64,000 bases of DNA from Cupriavidus sp. P-10 (GTDB lineage Bacteria; Pseudomonadota; Gammaproteobacteria; Burkholderiales; Burkholderiaceae). Under the pieces are notes generated by a model. The model searched no databases, was not told where the DNA came from, and worked only from the letters and a program-made list of their open reading frames with translations. Below are positions 10,579-20,469 of this stretch, in pieces (the first letter of the stretch is position 1; every line of letters begins with the position of its first letter). The translations under genes were made by a program, and so were the position numbers. The DNA lies in the NCBI RefSeq assembly GCF_003402535.2, contig NZ_AP025171.1, positions 1,488,001 through 1,552,000 of the forward strand, written 5' to 3'.

Positions 10579-11763
10579 TTGGACGCACTGGAAACGTTCC
10601 GGCAGCAGGCACACGCCTGGCTGGAGGCCAATTGCCCCCCTGAAATGCGCCTGCCGATGCAGGACGAGGAAGACATCTGCTGGGGCGGCCGCAACTTCCG
10701 CTATCAGTCAGAAGCGCAGCGGCTGTGGCTGCAGCGGATGGCCGGACAGGGCTGGACCGTACCGGAATGGCCACGCGAGTATGGCGGCGCCGGATTGAGC
10801 GCCGCCGAGGCCCGGGTGCTGCGCGCCGAGATGCAGCGGCTGAACTGCCGCGTGCCGCTGCAGAGCTTCGGCACCTCCATGCTCGGCCCCGCACTGCTGA
10901 AATATGGCACCGAGGCACAAAAGCAGGAACATCTCCCCAGGATTGCACGCGGCGAGAGCCGCTGGTGCCAGGGCTATTCGGAACCCAATGCCGGCTCCGA
11001 CCTGGCCGCGCTGCAGACGCGCGCCGACGAGCGCGATGACCATTTTGTGGTCAACGGCCAGAAGATCTGGACGTCGTATGCCGACAAGGCCGACTGGATC
11101 TTCTGCCTGGTGCGCACCGACTTCGCGGCGCAGAAGCATACCGGCATCAGCTTCCTGCTGTTCGACATGGCGTCGCCGGGTGTCTCGACCCGCCCCATCG
11201 TGCTGATCTCCGGCAAATCACCCTTCTGCGAGACCTTCTTCGACAACGTAAAGGTGCCGCGCCACCAGCTTGTCGGCGAGCTCAACGGCGGCTGGGCCAT
11301 CGCCAAGTACCTGCTGACGCATGAGCGCGAGATGATCAGCGCGATCGGCAGCCGCGGCTTCCGCCAGCCGCTGGGGCGCCATGCCGCCAGGGTCATCGGC
11401 GTGGACGAGCGCCATCGGCTCGATGACCCGATGCTGCGCGCGCAGATCGCCCGCTTCGAAATAGACGAAGCCGCGTTCGCCGCCGCCGGCGAGCGCGCCC
11501 GTGACCTGGCCCGGCAAGGCGAAGGCATGGCCGCGTTCTCGTCCGTGCTGAAGTACTACGGCGCGGAACTGAACAAGCGGCGCTATGAGCTGCTGATGTC
11601 GGTCGGCGGCACCGATGCCCTCGAATGGGAAGGCCCGCGCAGCCAGGAAGGCGCGCTGGCCAGGGCATGGCTGCGCACCAAGGCGAACTCGATCGAGGGC
11701 GGCACCAGCGAGGTCCAGCTCAATATCGTCGCCAAGCGCCTGCTCGGTCTGCCCGGCGCCTGA
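10579..11763 (+). CDS. Acyl-CoA dehydrogenase, large subunit type
   Basis: This FAD enzyme makes the 2,3-double bond in an acyl-CoA. The 394-residue product shows the family motifs CQGYSEPNAGSDLA, VNGQKIWTS and the C-terminal IEGGTSEVQLNIVAKR. I chose TTG at 10579 because AAGGAG lies 6 nt before it; a GTG at 10558 in the same frame has no ribosome site. It is followed by a second, shorter acyl-CoA dehydrogenase, an arrangement seen in two-subunit enzymes such as PimC/PimD and the steroid FadE pairs, so the two probably form a heteromer. It is the first gene of a likely operon with a peptide-type ABC transporter. Confidence 0.9.
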   Translation: MDALETFRQQAHAWLEANCPPEMRLPMQDEEDICWGGRNFRYQSEAQRLWLQRMAGQGWTVPEWPREYGGAGLSAAEARVLRAEMQRLNCRVPLQSFGTSMLGPALLKYGTEAQKQEHLPRIARGESRWCQGYSEPNAGSDLAALQTRADERDDHFVVNGQKIWTSYADKADWIFCLVRTDFAAQKHTGISFLLFDMASPGVSTRPIVLISGKSPFCETFFDNVKVPRHQLVGELNGGWAIAKYLLTHEREMISAIGSRGFRQPLGRHAARVIGVDERHRLDDPMLRAQIARFEIDEAAFAAAGERARDLARQGEGMAAFSSVLKYYGAELNKRRYELLMSVGGTDALEWEGPRSQEGALARAWLRTKANSIEGGTSEVQLNIVAKRLLGLPGA

Positions 11764-11796
11764 GTTGCTGCCTGAGTTGCCGCCTGAGTTGCTGCG
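11761..11796 (+). repeat. Three tandem 12-bp repeats starting at a stop codon
   Basis: The unit TGAGTTGCTGCC is repeated three times with single-base changes. The first TGA is the stop codon of the upstream dehydrogenase, and the period of 12 puts two more TGA codons in the same frame. Confidence 0.8.
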
Positions 11797-11832
11797 CAAT
11801 CCTCCAAGACCCCACCTCTGCCAAACGCCGCC

Positions 11833-12972
11833 ATGCCCATCGTATTGACCGACACGCAGGAGATGCTGCGCGACAGCGCCATGACGTTCCTGCAGGAGAA
11901 CGCCCCGATCTCCGCGCTGCGCACGCTGCGCGACACCCGCGACCCCGTCGGCTTCTCGCGCGAGCTGTGGCAGCGCTGCGCCGCGCTGGGCTTTGCCGGG
12001 GTGATGATCGACGAGGCCTACGGCGGCAGCGGCCTCGGCGCGGTCGAGGCCGGCGTGATCGCGGAAGCGATCGGCACCACGCTGGCGCCGCTGCCCTTCC
12101 TGTCCACTGCCGTGCTTGGCGCTGCGCTGGTCGGCCTGTACGGCAGCGACAGCCAGCGCAGCGCGTTGCTGCCGGAGATCGCCGCGGGCCGGCACCTGAT
12201 GGCGCTGGCGCTGGACGAAGCCGCCCGGCACCGGCCCGAGCGCATCGCCATGCAGGCGCGGCGCGACGCCGACGGCTATGTGCTCGATGGCACCAAGGTC
12301 TTCGTGGTCGACGGCCATGTGGCCGATACGCTGGTGGTCGCGGCACGCACGGGTGCAGCCGGCGCGAGCGACGGCATCTCGCTGTTCCTGGTACCGCGCG
12401 ACCACGCTGGCGTACAGGTAGAGCGCTGCGTGCTGGCTGACGCCACCAACGCCGCGCGCATCACCTTCGGCACCGCCAGGGTGCCGGCCGATGCGCTGCT
12501 TGGCAGCGTGGGTGCCGGGGCGCAAATGCTGGAGCGCGTGCTCGACATCGCCCGCGCGGTGCTGTCGTCCGAACTGCTCGGCATCGCCGATGCCAGCTTC
12601 GCGCGCACGCTGGCCTACCTGAAGGAACGCAAGCAGTTCGGCAGGGCCATCGGTGAATTCCAGGCACTGCAGCACCGCGCCGCGCATCTCTTCGCCGAGA
12701 TCGAGCTCGCGCGCGCTGCCGTGCTGCGCTGCCAGCAGCGGCTCGACGAAGGCCGCGCTGACGGCCCCGAGCCGCTGGTCTGCGTGGCCAAGGCCAAGGC
12801 CGGCGATACCGCCACGCTGGCGGTGCAGGAAGGCGTGCAGATGCAAGGCGGCATCGGCATGACCGACGAATTCGATATCGGCTTCTTCATGAAGCGCGCC
12901 CGCACCGCGCACGAATGGCTGGGCGACGCCAACTGGCAGCTCGACCGCTGGGCCACATTGCGCGGCTATTGA
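11833..12972 (+). CDS. Acyl-CoA dehydrogenase, small subunit type
   Basis: The 379-residue product is a second acyl-CoA dehydrogenase, more divergent than its neighbour. The N-terminal helical domain (VGFSRELWQRCAALGFAG), the beta domain (DGTKVFVVDG) and the C-terminal motif MQGGIGMTDEFDIGFFMKRA are visible; the last is typical of the PimD-like partner subunits. It starts at ATG 11833, 69 nt after the stop of the first subunit. The pair is probably a heteromeric enzyme acting on a bulky or dicarboxylic acyl-CoA, by analogy with PimC/PimD; the substrate itself is not evident. Confidence 0.88.
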   Translation: MPIVLTDTQEMLRDSAMTFLQENAPISALRTLRDTRDPVGFSRELWQRCAALGFAGVMIDEAYGGSGLGAVEAGVIAEAIGTTLAPLPFLSTAVLGAALVGLYGSDSQRSALLPEIAAGRHLMALALDEAARHRPERIAMQARRDADGYVLDGTKVFVVDGHVADTLVVAARTGAAGASDGISLFLVPRDHAGVQVERCVLADATNAARITFGTARVPADALLGSVGAGAQMLERVLDIARAVLSSELLGIADASFARTLAYLKERKQFGRAIGEFQALQHRAAHLFAEIELARAAVLRCQQRLDEGRADGPEPLVCVAKAKAGDTATLAVQEGVQMQGGIGMTDEFDIGFFMKRARTAHEWLGDANWQLDRWATLRGY

Positions 12973-13122
12973 GCGGATATTGAGCGGCTGGATCCGAGCC
13001 ACTGACACAGGCGGCCCCAAGGCGGGGCCCTGCAGGACATCACGCAACACCGAGGCGGCAACGGGCGCCCCCGCCGCGGCGTCACGCGCCCGCGCCGGCC
13101 CGACCGCCAGCAAGGAGGCAGC

Positions 13123-13218
13123 ATGTCGGCAAGTCCCTGGACACCCGCATTCCCGCCAACGAAGGCATCTGCCGGCGCCACGCCGCAATGCCGGCACACG
13201 CACGGAGGCCGGCCATGA
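13123..13218 (+). CDS. Small 31-codon ORF translationally coupled to ABC permease
   Basis: An ATG at 13123 follows a perfect AAGGAGG at 13112-13118 (4-nt spacing). The frame runs 31 codons, reading MSASPWTPAFPP... and ending ...QCRHTHGGRP, and its TGA overlaps the permease ATG in an ATGA. The strong ribosome site and the 4-nt overlap are typical of a coupled leader ORF. The peptide has no signal sequence or membrane segment and I recognise no family. It may serve only to load ribosomes onto the permease gene, or may be a gene remnant. Conservation in relatives would decide. Confidence 0.45.
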   Translation: MSASPWTPAFPPTKASAGATPQCRHTHGGRP

Positions 13219-14171
13219 GCGCCTATCTACTGCGCCGCCTGCTGGCGCTGCTGCCGACGCTGGTCTTCGCCAGCATCATCGTGTTTGCCATCGTGCGGCT
13301 GGTGCCAGGCGACGTGGTCGACCTGATGCTGAGCCAGAACGACATCAGCGCCGATACCCGCACCCGCGAAGACCTGGTCCGCACGCTCGGGCTGGACCGC
13401 CCGATGTGGGAGCAGTACCTGCACTGGGTCGGCAATATCGTGCTGCATGGCGACCTGGGCCAGTCGCTGTGGCAAGGCGAGCCGGTGCTGAAGATGGTGA
13501 TGGCGCGCATCCCCGCTACCTTCTCGCTGGGCGTGCTGGCCCTGGGCGTGGCACTGACGGTGGCGCTGCCGATCGGCGTGCTGTCCGCGATCCGGCAGGA
13601 CACCGCGGCGGACTATGTGGCGCGTTCCTTTTCTATCCTGATGCTGGCGGTGCCAAGCTTCTGGCTCGGCACGATGGTGATGGTATTCCCTTCGGTCTGG
13701 TGGGGCTGGTCGCCGGAAGTGCGCTACGTCCCCTTCCTGGAAGACCCGGTGCAGCATGTCAGGCAGATGCTGGTGCCGGCCGTCGTGCTGGGCATGGCGC
13801 TGTCGGCCATCACCATGCGCATGACGCGGACCATGATGCTGGAGGTGCTGCGCCAGGACTATATCCGCACGGCCTGGGCCAAGGGACTGAACGAGCCGCT
13901 GGTGATCCTGCGGCATGCGCTGCGCAATGCGCTGATCCCGGTGGTGACGCTGATCGGCCTTCAGGCGCCGCTGCTGATCGGCGGCGCCGTGGTGATCGAG
14001 CAGATCTTCGTCGTGCCGGGCATGGGGCTGCTGCTGCTCGATGCCGTGCACCAGCGCGACTATCCGCTGATCACGGGCGTCTTCCTCGTGGTCGGCGTCG
14101 CGGTGATGCTGATCAACCTGCTCGTCGACCTGAGCTACGGCCTGTTCGACCCCAAAGTGAGGCACCGCTGA
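13215..14171 (+). CDS. ABC transporter permease, DppB/OppB type
   Basis: The 318-residue protein is an inner-membrane subunit of a peptide/nickel/opine-type importer. The N-terminus MSAYLLRRLLALLPTLV is the classic first helix of this family, followed by a periplasmic loop with LGLDRPMWEQYLHW. The cytoplasmic EAA-type loop around RTAWAKGLNEPLVI docks onto the ATPases. The ATG at 13215 has GGAGG 8 nt upstream and overlaps the stop of the small leader ORF. The next permease gene overlaps its stop by 1 nt. Confidence 0.93.
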   Translation: MSAYLLRRLLALLPTLVFASIIVFAIVRLVPGDVVDLMLSQNDISADTRTREDLVRTLGLDRPMWEQYLHWVGNIVLHGDLGQSLWQGEPVLKMVMARIPATFSLGVLALGVALTVALPIGVLSAIRQDTAADYVARSFSILMLAVPSFWLGTMVMVFPSVWWGWSPEVRYVPFLEDPVQHVRQMLVPAVVLGMALSAITMRMTRTMMLEVLRQDYIRTAWAKGLNEPLVILRHALRNALIPVVTLIGLQAPLLIGGAVVIEQIFVVPGMGLLLLDAVHQRDYPLITGVFLVVGVAVMLINLLVDLSYGLFDPKVRHR

Positions 14172-15109
14172 TGGCACCCCCGACCGTCGATCCGCAAGCC
14201 GCTTCCGCCACCCTGCCTGCCACGCTGCCCGGTGCCCTGCCCCGCGCCGCCCGGCAACGGCAGCCCCGCTTCGCCCTGCTGCGCCGGCTGTTCCGCGACA
14301 AGCCGCTGGGTGCGGCCGGCGCGGTGATCTGCGCGGTGTTCCTGTTCTGCGGCGTGTTCGCAGACCTGCTGGCGCCGTATGGCATGAACGAGATCAACAT
14401 GATGGCGCGGCTGCAGCCGCCCTCGTGGGCGCATCCGTTCGGCACCGACAACCTTGGCCGCGACATGTTCTCGCGCTGCCTGTATGGGGCCCGGCTGTCG
14501 GTGGTGATCGGACTGTCGGCGGCGACGCTGGCCACGGCGATTTCCCTGCTGCTGGGCATCCTGACCGGCTACCTCGGCGGCAAGATCGACCTGTTCGTGC
14601 AGCGTATGGTCGATGCCTGGATGAGCTTTCCCGACCTGGTGATCCTGATCGTGGTGGTGTCGGTGCTGGGCCCGGGCAGCTGGCAGATTGTCTGCACGCT
14701 CGGCCTGCTGCTGGGCATCGGCGGCTCGCGCATCGTGCGCAGCGCGGTGGTGTCGGTGCGCGAGAACATGTACGTGCATGCGGCGCAGTCGATGGGCGCG
14801 TCGACCAGCCGCATCCTGTGGCGCCATATCCTGCCCAATGTGCTGCCGCCGGTGATCGTGCTGTTCACCACGCGAGTGGGCACCGCGATCCTGGCGGAGT
14901 CGGGGCTGTCCTTCCTCGGCCTCGGCGTGCCGCCGCCGGCCCCGACCTGGGGTGGGATGCTCTCGGGCGATGGCCGCACCTTCATGTTCCAGGGCCCGTG
15001 GCTGGCACTGGCGCCGGGCGTCTGCCTGACGGTCGTGGTCTATGCAATCAACGTGTATGGCGATGCATTGCGCGACCTGCTCGACCCGCGCATGCGGGGC
15101 AGCCGCTGA
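14171..15109 (+). CDS. ABC transporter permease, DppC/OppC type
   Basis: The 312-residue product is the second permease. After an Ala/Pro-rich N-terminal tail of about 40 residues come the OppC-type first helix and the hallmark motif HPFGTDNLGRDMFSR, then the docking loop near VHAAQSMGASTSRI. The start ATG shares one base with the upstream stop (TGATG), so translation is coupled. The end of the protein, DALRDLLDPRMRG, is the usual DppC ending. Confidence 0.94.
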   Translation: MAPPTVDPQAASATLPATLPGALPRAARQRQPRFALLRRLFRDKPLGAAGAVICAVFLFCGVFADLLAPYGMNEINMMARLQPPSWAHPFGTDNLGRDMFSRCLYGARLSVVIGLSAATLATAISLLLGILTGYLGGKIDLFVQRMVDAWMSFPDLVILIVVVSVLGPGSWQIVCTLGLLLGIGGSRIVRSAVVSVRENMYVHAAQSMGASTSRILWRHILPNVLPPVIVLFTTRVGTAILAESGLSFLGLGVPPPAPTWGGMLSGDGRTFMFQGPWLALAPGVCLTVVVYAINVYGDALRDLLDPRMRGSR

Positions 15110-15175
15110 GAACAGCAAATTGACGAGCGGCCGGCATAACGAGCCGGCACATCATGATCCCCAAAGGAGCAGACG

Positions 15176-16906
15176 ATGGTGCGCAGCGTGAAGACGGACG
15201 GCGGAATGGCGAGGCGGGCTTCCCTGGCGGTGGCGATGGCGGCGACGGCAATGGCCGCGGCCTTGGCCTGCGGCACGGCGGCCGCGCAGGCGGAAGCGCC
15301 GAAATATGGCGGCACCATCGAAGTCGGCTCGGTCTACCCCACCATCTCCGCATTGTCGTGGGACCTGGGCGACTGGAACTGGAAGCAGAACTACGACACC
15401 GGCCAGGTCTATGAGCAGCTCTTCGCCGCCGACCTGTCCAAGTCCCGGCGCAACGGTGGCAAGTACGCGTTCCAGGCCGACGCCTGGCTGCCCGAAGATG
15501 CCATCCGTGGCGAACTCGCCGAGAGCTGGAAATGGACCGACCCGCTCACGCTCGAAGTCAAGCTGCGCAAGAACGTGCGCTTCCCGGCCAAGCCGGGCGT
15601 GATGGAAGAGCGCGAACTGACCGCCGAGGACGTGGTGTTCAGCTACAGCCGCCAGAGCGCCAGCGCCAAGAAAATCCCCACCTACTTCGACCACCTGAGC
15701 AAGGTCGAAGCCGTGGACAAGCATACGGTGGTGTTCCGCTTCAAGGAGTTCAATGCGGAATGGGACTACCGCTTTGGCTGGGGCTATTACTCCGGCATCA
15801 TGCCCAGGGAGGTCGCCACCGCCGGCGCCGCGAACTGGAAGAACGTCACCGGCTCCGGCCCGTTCACGCTGAGCCAGTTCGTGCAGGGCAATTCCAGCAC
15901 GTATGCGAAGAATGCGCAGTACTGGGACACCGAGAAGATCGGCGGCAAGGACTACAAGCTGCCCTTCGCCGACAAGGTGGTGCTGCGCACCGTCAAGGAC
16001 GAGGCCACCCGCAACACCATGCTGCGCACCGGCAAGCTCGACGTGCTGGAAATGGTGCGCTGGACCGCCGTCGATGAACTGAAGAAGAGCGCGCCGCAGC
16101 TCAAGTGGTCCCGCTGGCTGTCCTACACCGGGCAATACCTGGCGCTGCGCGTCGACGCCAAGCCGTTCAACGATATCCGCGTGCGCCGCGCGCTGAACAT
16201 GGCGGTGAACAAGCAGGAAATCGTCAAGCAGTACTACGGCGGCAATGCCGAGCTGTTCGCCTATCCGCAGCACCCGGATTACACCGGCTATTTCGAGCCG
16301 CTCAGCGCCATGCCGGAATCGGTCAAGGAGTTGTTCACCTATAACCCGGAAAAAGCGAAGAAGCTGCTGGCCGAGGCCGGCTACCCGAAGGGCTTCAAGT
16401 TCAAGGTGCAGGTCTGCGCCTGCGCCCAGGACCATATGGAAATGCTGCCGCTGATCGCCGCGTACCTGGAGCAGGTCGGCGTGCGCATCGAGATCCAGCC
16501 GATGGAGTACGGAGCCTTCCTGTCGGCAATGACCACCAAGACCAATGCGCCGGGCTACATGATGAGCAACGGCCATACCAACCCGACCACGACGATCCGC
16601 AAGAGCTTTGTCGCGGGACAGGTGTGGAACGCCTCGCAGTGGAACGACCCCAGGTTCGATGCCCGCGTCAACCAGGCCTTCCAGATGCGCGACCTGGGCA
16701 AGCGTCAGGAAGCGCTGCGTGGAATGACCCGCGACATCCTGGCAGAAGCCCCTTATATCTGGCTGCCCACGCCCTACCTGTTCACCGCGTGGTGGCCGTG
16801 GGTCAAGAACTACGACGGCGAGTTGCGCGCCGGCGCCGTGCGTAACGGGCCCATCTATGCACGGGCCTGGATCGACCAGGAGATGAAGAAGAAGCTCGGG
16901 TTCTGA
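15176..16906 (+). CDS. ABC transporter substrate-binding protein, DppA/OppA type (SBP_bac_5)
   Basis: The 576-residue periplasmic receptor has an N-terminal signal region (about 1-38, with an Ala-rich core ending in AAAQA). Family marks include GELAESWKWTDPLTLEVKLR, RRALNMAVNKQEIV and the C-terminal YIWLPTPY segment. ATG 15176 is preceded by AAAGGAG at 7 nt. The ligand of such receptors can be peptides, opines, sugars or nickel. The neighbours in this operon are acyl-CoA dehydrogenases, which suggests a carboxylate-bearing or acylated substrate, but this is inference. Confidence 0.92.
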   Translation: MVRSVKTDGGMARRASLAVAMAATAMAAALACGTAAAQAEAPKYGGTIEVGSVYPTISALSWDLGDWNWKQNYDTGQVYEQLFAADLSKSRRNGGKYAFQADAWLPEDAIRGELAESWKWTDPLTLEVKLRKNVRFPAKPGVMEERELTAEDVVFSYSRQSASAKKIPTYFDHLSKVEAVDKHTVVFRFKEFNAEWDYRFGWGYYSGIMPREVATAGAANWKNVTGSGPFTLSQFVQGNSSTYAKNAQYWDTEKIGGKDYKLPFADKVVLRTVKDEATRNTMLRTGKLDVLEMVRWTAVDELKKSAPQLKWSRWLSYTGQYLALRVDAKPFNDIRVRRALNMAVNKQEIVKQYYGGNAELFAYPQHPDYTGYFEPLSAMPESVKELFTYNPEKAKKLLAEAGYPKGFKFKVQVCACAQDHMEMLPLIAAYLEQVGVRIEIQPMEYGAFLSAMTTKTNAPGYMMSNGHTNPTTTIRKSFVAGQVWNASQWNDPRFDARVNQAFQMRDLGKRQEALRGMTRDILAEAPYIWLPTPYLFTAWWPWVKNYDGELRAGAVRNGPIYARAWIDQEMKKKLGF

Positions 16907-16960
16907 CCTGCGCAACGCCAACCCGCACCGTCAACCCGCACCGTCCAACGGAATGCAACC

Positions 16961-17924
16961 ATGACAGAGCCAATCCTGCAGGTGAAGAACCTGACCACGC
17001 GCTTCCACACCGACCGCGGCGTGGTCACCGCGGTGGACCGCGTCTCGTTCGACGTGGCCGCGGGCGAGACGCTGGCGATCGTCGGCGAGTCGGGTTCGGG
17101 CAAGAGCGTGACCGCGCTGTCGATCCTTGGCCTGATCCCGCAGCCGCCCGGCGTCATCGAGTCCGGCGAGATCCGCTTCGAAGGACAGGACCTGCTCAGG
17201 CTCAGGCCGGCGGCGATGCGCGCCATCCGCGGCAACCGCATCGCGATGGTGTTCCAGGAACCCATGTCGTCGATGAACCCGGCGCTGACCGTGGGCAAGC
17301 AGATCGCCGAGCCGATCCGCGTGCACCGGGGCCGCGCCTGGCGCGACGCCTACGAAGAGGCCGCGGAGCTGCTGGCGCAGGTGCAGATCCCGGAGCCGCG
17401 CAGCCGCGTGCATGCCTATCCGCATCAGTTTTCCGGCGGCATGCGCCAGCGCGCGATGATCGCGATGGCGCTGGCCTGCAAGCCGAAGCTGATCATCGCC
17501 GACGAACCGACCACCGCGCTCGATGTCACCGTGCAGGCGCAGATCCTGGACCTGCTGAAGGGGCTGGCGCAGCAGGCCGGCACGGCGCTGATCCTGATCA
17601 CGCACGACCTTGGCGTGGTGGCGCGCTATGCCGACCGCGTCGCGGTGATGTACGGCGGGCGGCTGGTGGAGACAGCGTCGGCGGACGAGCTGTACCGCCA
17701 TCCCGCGCATCCCTACACGCGCGGCCTGATGGCCTGCGTGCCGCGCCTGGACGGCGACACCAGCCAGCCGCTGGTGCCAATCGACGGCCAGCCGCCCGAT
17801 TTGACCGCGCTGGGCCCGGGCTGCGCCTTCCTGCCACGCTGCCGGCTGGCGCAGGAGCAGTGCCGGCAGGCGCCGCCAGAACTGCGCGCAGTTTCCGACC
17901 ACCACCTCAAGGCCTGCTTCCTCC

Positions 17925-17938
<14 letters not shown>
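16961..17938 (+). CDS. ABC transporter ATPase, DppD/OppD type
   Basis: The 325-residue ATPase shows a Walker A GESGSGKS, the Q loop in [11 protein letters not shown], the signature FSGGMRQR, the Walker [14 protein letters not shown], and the C-terminal OppD extension with the Cys-containing region [14 protein letters not shown]. It powers the importer together with the next ATPase. Two direct 13-bp repeats (16921-16946) lie just before it in the short gap after the receptor gene. The last 14 nt overlap the next gene. Confidence 0.95.
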
Positions 17939-19034
<1,096 letters not shown>

Positions 19035-19053
19035 AAGGCAGCGCGCGGCAAAC

Positions 19054-19071
19054 CCGGCGCGACGGCGCCGG
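19054..19071. terminator. Hairpin between convergent genes
   Basis: CCGGCGC and GCGCCGG form a perfect 7-bp stem with a GACG loop between the ends of the ABC operon and the facing TetR gene. There is no T run on either side, so terminator function is only suggested by position. Confidence 0.4.
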
Positions 19072-19082
19072 ATCAGCGCGGT

Positions 19083-20327
19083 TCAGCGCAGCAGGCCCAT
19101 CATCATGGGGCGCACGAACAGCTCGGCGGCATTGTCCGAGGTGGCATCGCGGACCCAGCGGCGCAGTTCGACTGCGGCGTTGATCATGCCGTGCACCTGC
19201 AGCGCGGCGATCGACTGGTCCAGCGGCCGGATCGAGCCGTCCTGCATGCCCTGCACCAGCAGGCGGACAAAGCGCGTGGACAGCCGCGCCATGTCCTGCA
19301 TCTTGGCGACGCGCATCTCTTCCGGCAGCGCGCCATAGATGGTCAGCCGCAGCAGCGGCCCCTGGCTGGAGAACTGGTAATGCACCAGCGCGCGCGACAC
19401 CGCGCACAGCTTGTCCCAGCCGGTGCCGGGCATCTCGTCGACCAGCGTCTGGGTATCGCGGATCACCGCCGACATGCGGTCAAAGCAGGCGGAAATCAGG
19501 TCGTCCTTGTTCTCGTTGTGGTGGTAGAACGCGCCCTTGGTCAGGTTCAGCCGGGCCGAGATGCGATCCGCCGAGGCGCCGCGGTAGCCCTGCTCGTTCA
19601 GCAGTTCGGTGGCGGCGCGCAGGAACGCCTGCTGCGTCGTTTCCGGCTGGCCCAGTGTCGGCAGCAGCGCGGCAATATCCAGTTCCGGCTGCCACGCGGT
19701 GCCCGGCGCGGCAATGCCGTTGAGCACGATGTCCGCCAGCGTCTGCGCGACCTTGGGGTAGTCCGCCGGCTCGTAGCGTTCGATCCAGCTCATCGCGCCG
19801 CTGGTCAGCGACAGCAGCAGGTGGGCCCGCGCGCTCAGCGCGCTGCGGTGTGCCGGGTCCTGTGCCGGGTCGGCGGGCGTGGCATCGCGCAGCAGCCCGC
19901 GGATCTGCCGGAACATGTCGTTGTAGGCGGAGAACGCCACGTCGGCATGGCTGGCCGGCAGCGCGCGGATTTCGCGGAAGCTCATCAGCTCCGGCCGCTC
20001 GCCTGCCGCGGTTCGCGCCAGCCGTGCGACAAACAACGCGATAAAGGCGGCAACGCGCTCGCCGGCGCTGCCGTGCTGCGACGCCGCGCCGGCCAGGCCG
20101 CGCATTTCCTCGATCGTGCGCATCAGGCAGGCCAGCACCAGGTCTTCTTTCTTGCGGAAGTAGTACGTGATGCTGTTGGTGTTCAGCCCCACCAGCTGGC
20201 CGACGTCAGAGAGGGTCGTGCCGCGCACCCCCTTGCGGTTGAAGAGCGCCGCGGCGGCATCGAGGATGCCCTCGCGCTTTTCGACATAACGGCGGGTCTG
20301 CCTGGCTTCCGACTGGTCCGTGAGCAT
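19083..20327 (-). CDS. Double TetR-family regulator (two TetR units in one chain)
   Basis: At 414 residues the protein is twice the normal TetR length. The first unit (about 1-205) has a helix-turn-helix in ILDAAAALFNRKGVRGTTL...ITYYFRKKEDL. The second (about 220-414) repeats it with FLRAATELLNEQGYRGASA...GAFYHHNENKDDL, each followed by its own helical ligand-binding region. One chain could therefore mimic the dimer of ordinary TetR proteins. It faces the ABC/acyl-CoA dehydrogenase operon from its 3' side and may control it or the nearby GntR-linked cluster. ATG 20327 is the natural start. Confidence 0.9.
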   Translation of the reverse strand: MLTDQSEARQTRRYVEKREGILDAAAALFNRKGVRGTTLSDVGQLVGLNTNSITYYFRKKEDLVLACLMRTIEEMRGLAGAASQHGSAGERVAAFIALFVARLARTAAGERPELMSFREIRALPASHADVAFSAYNDMFRQIRGLLRDATPADPAQDPAHRSALSARAHLLLSLTSGAMSWIERYEPADYPKVAQTLADIVLNGIAAPGTAWQPELDIAALLPTLGQPETTQQAFLRAATELLNEQGYRGASADRISARLNLTKGAFYHHNENKDDLISACFDRMSAVIRDTQTLVDEMPGTGWDKLCAVSRALVHYQFSSQGPLLRLTIYGALPEEMRVAKMQDMARLSTRFVRLLVQGMQDGSIRPLDQSIAALQVHGMINAAVELRRWVRDATSDNAAELFVRPMMMGLLR

Positions 20328-20469
20328 GAGCGGTCCGGTTGCCCGAATCGGGCGAACCGGTTTTTCGAAGATACGTTGCTTTGGATTATAGGTTGGGGGT
20401 TTCTGCAGCGGATATCAGGATGATCCCCGCTTTTCCGCACATACCGTATTGTTGAAGCGCCCGGGACGA

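Noticed and set aside
12980..14170. N-terminal extension of the second ABC permease by nearly 400 codons
   Set aside because: That stretch is in the wrong frame across the first permease; the true start is the ATG at 14171 coupled to the upstream stop.
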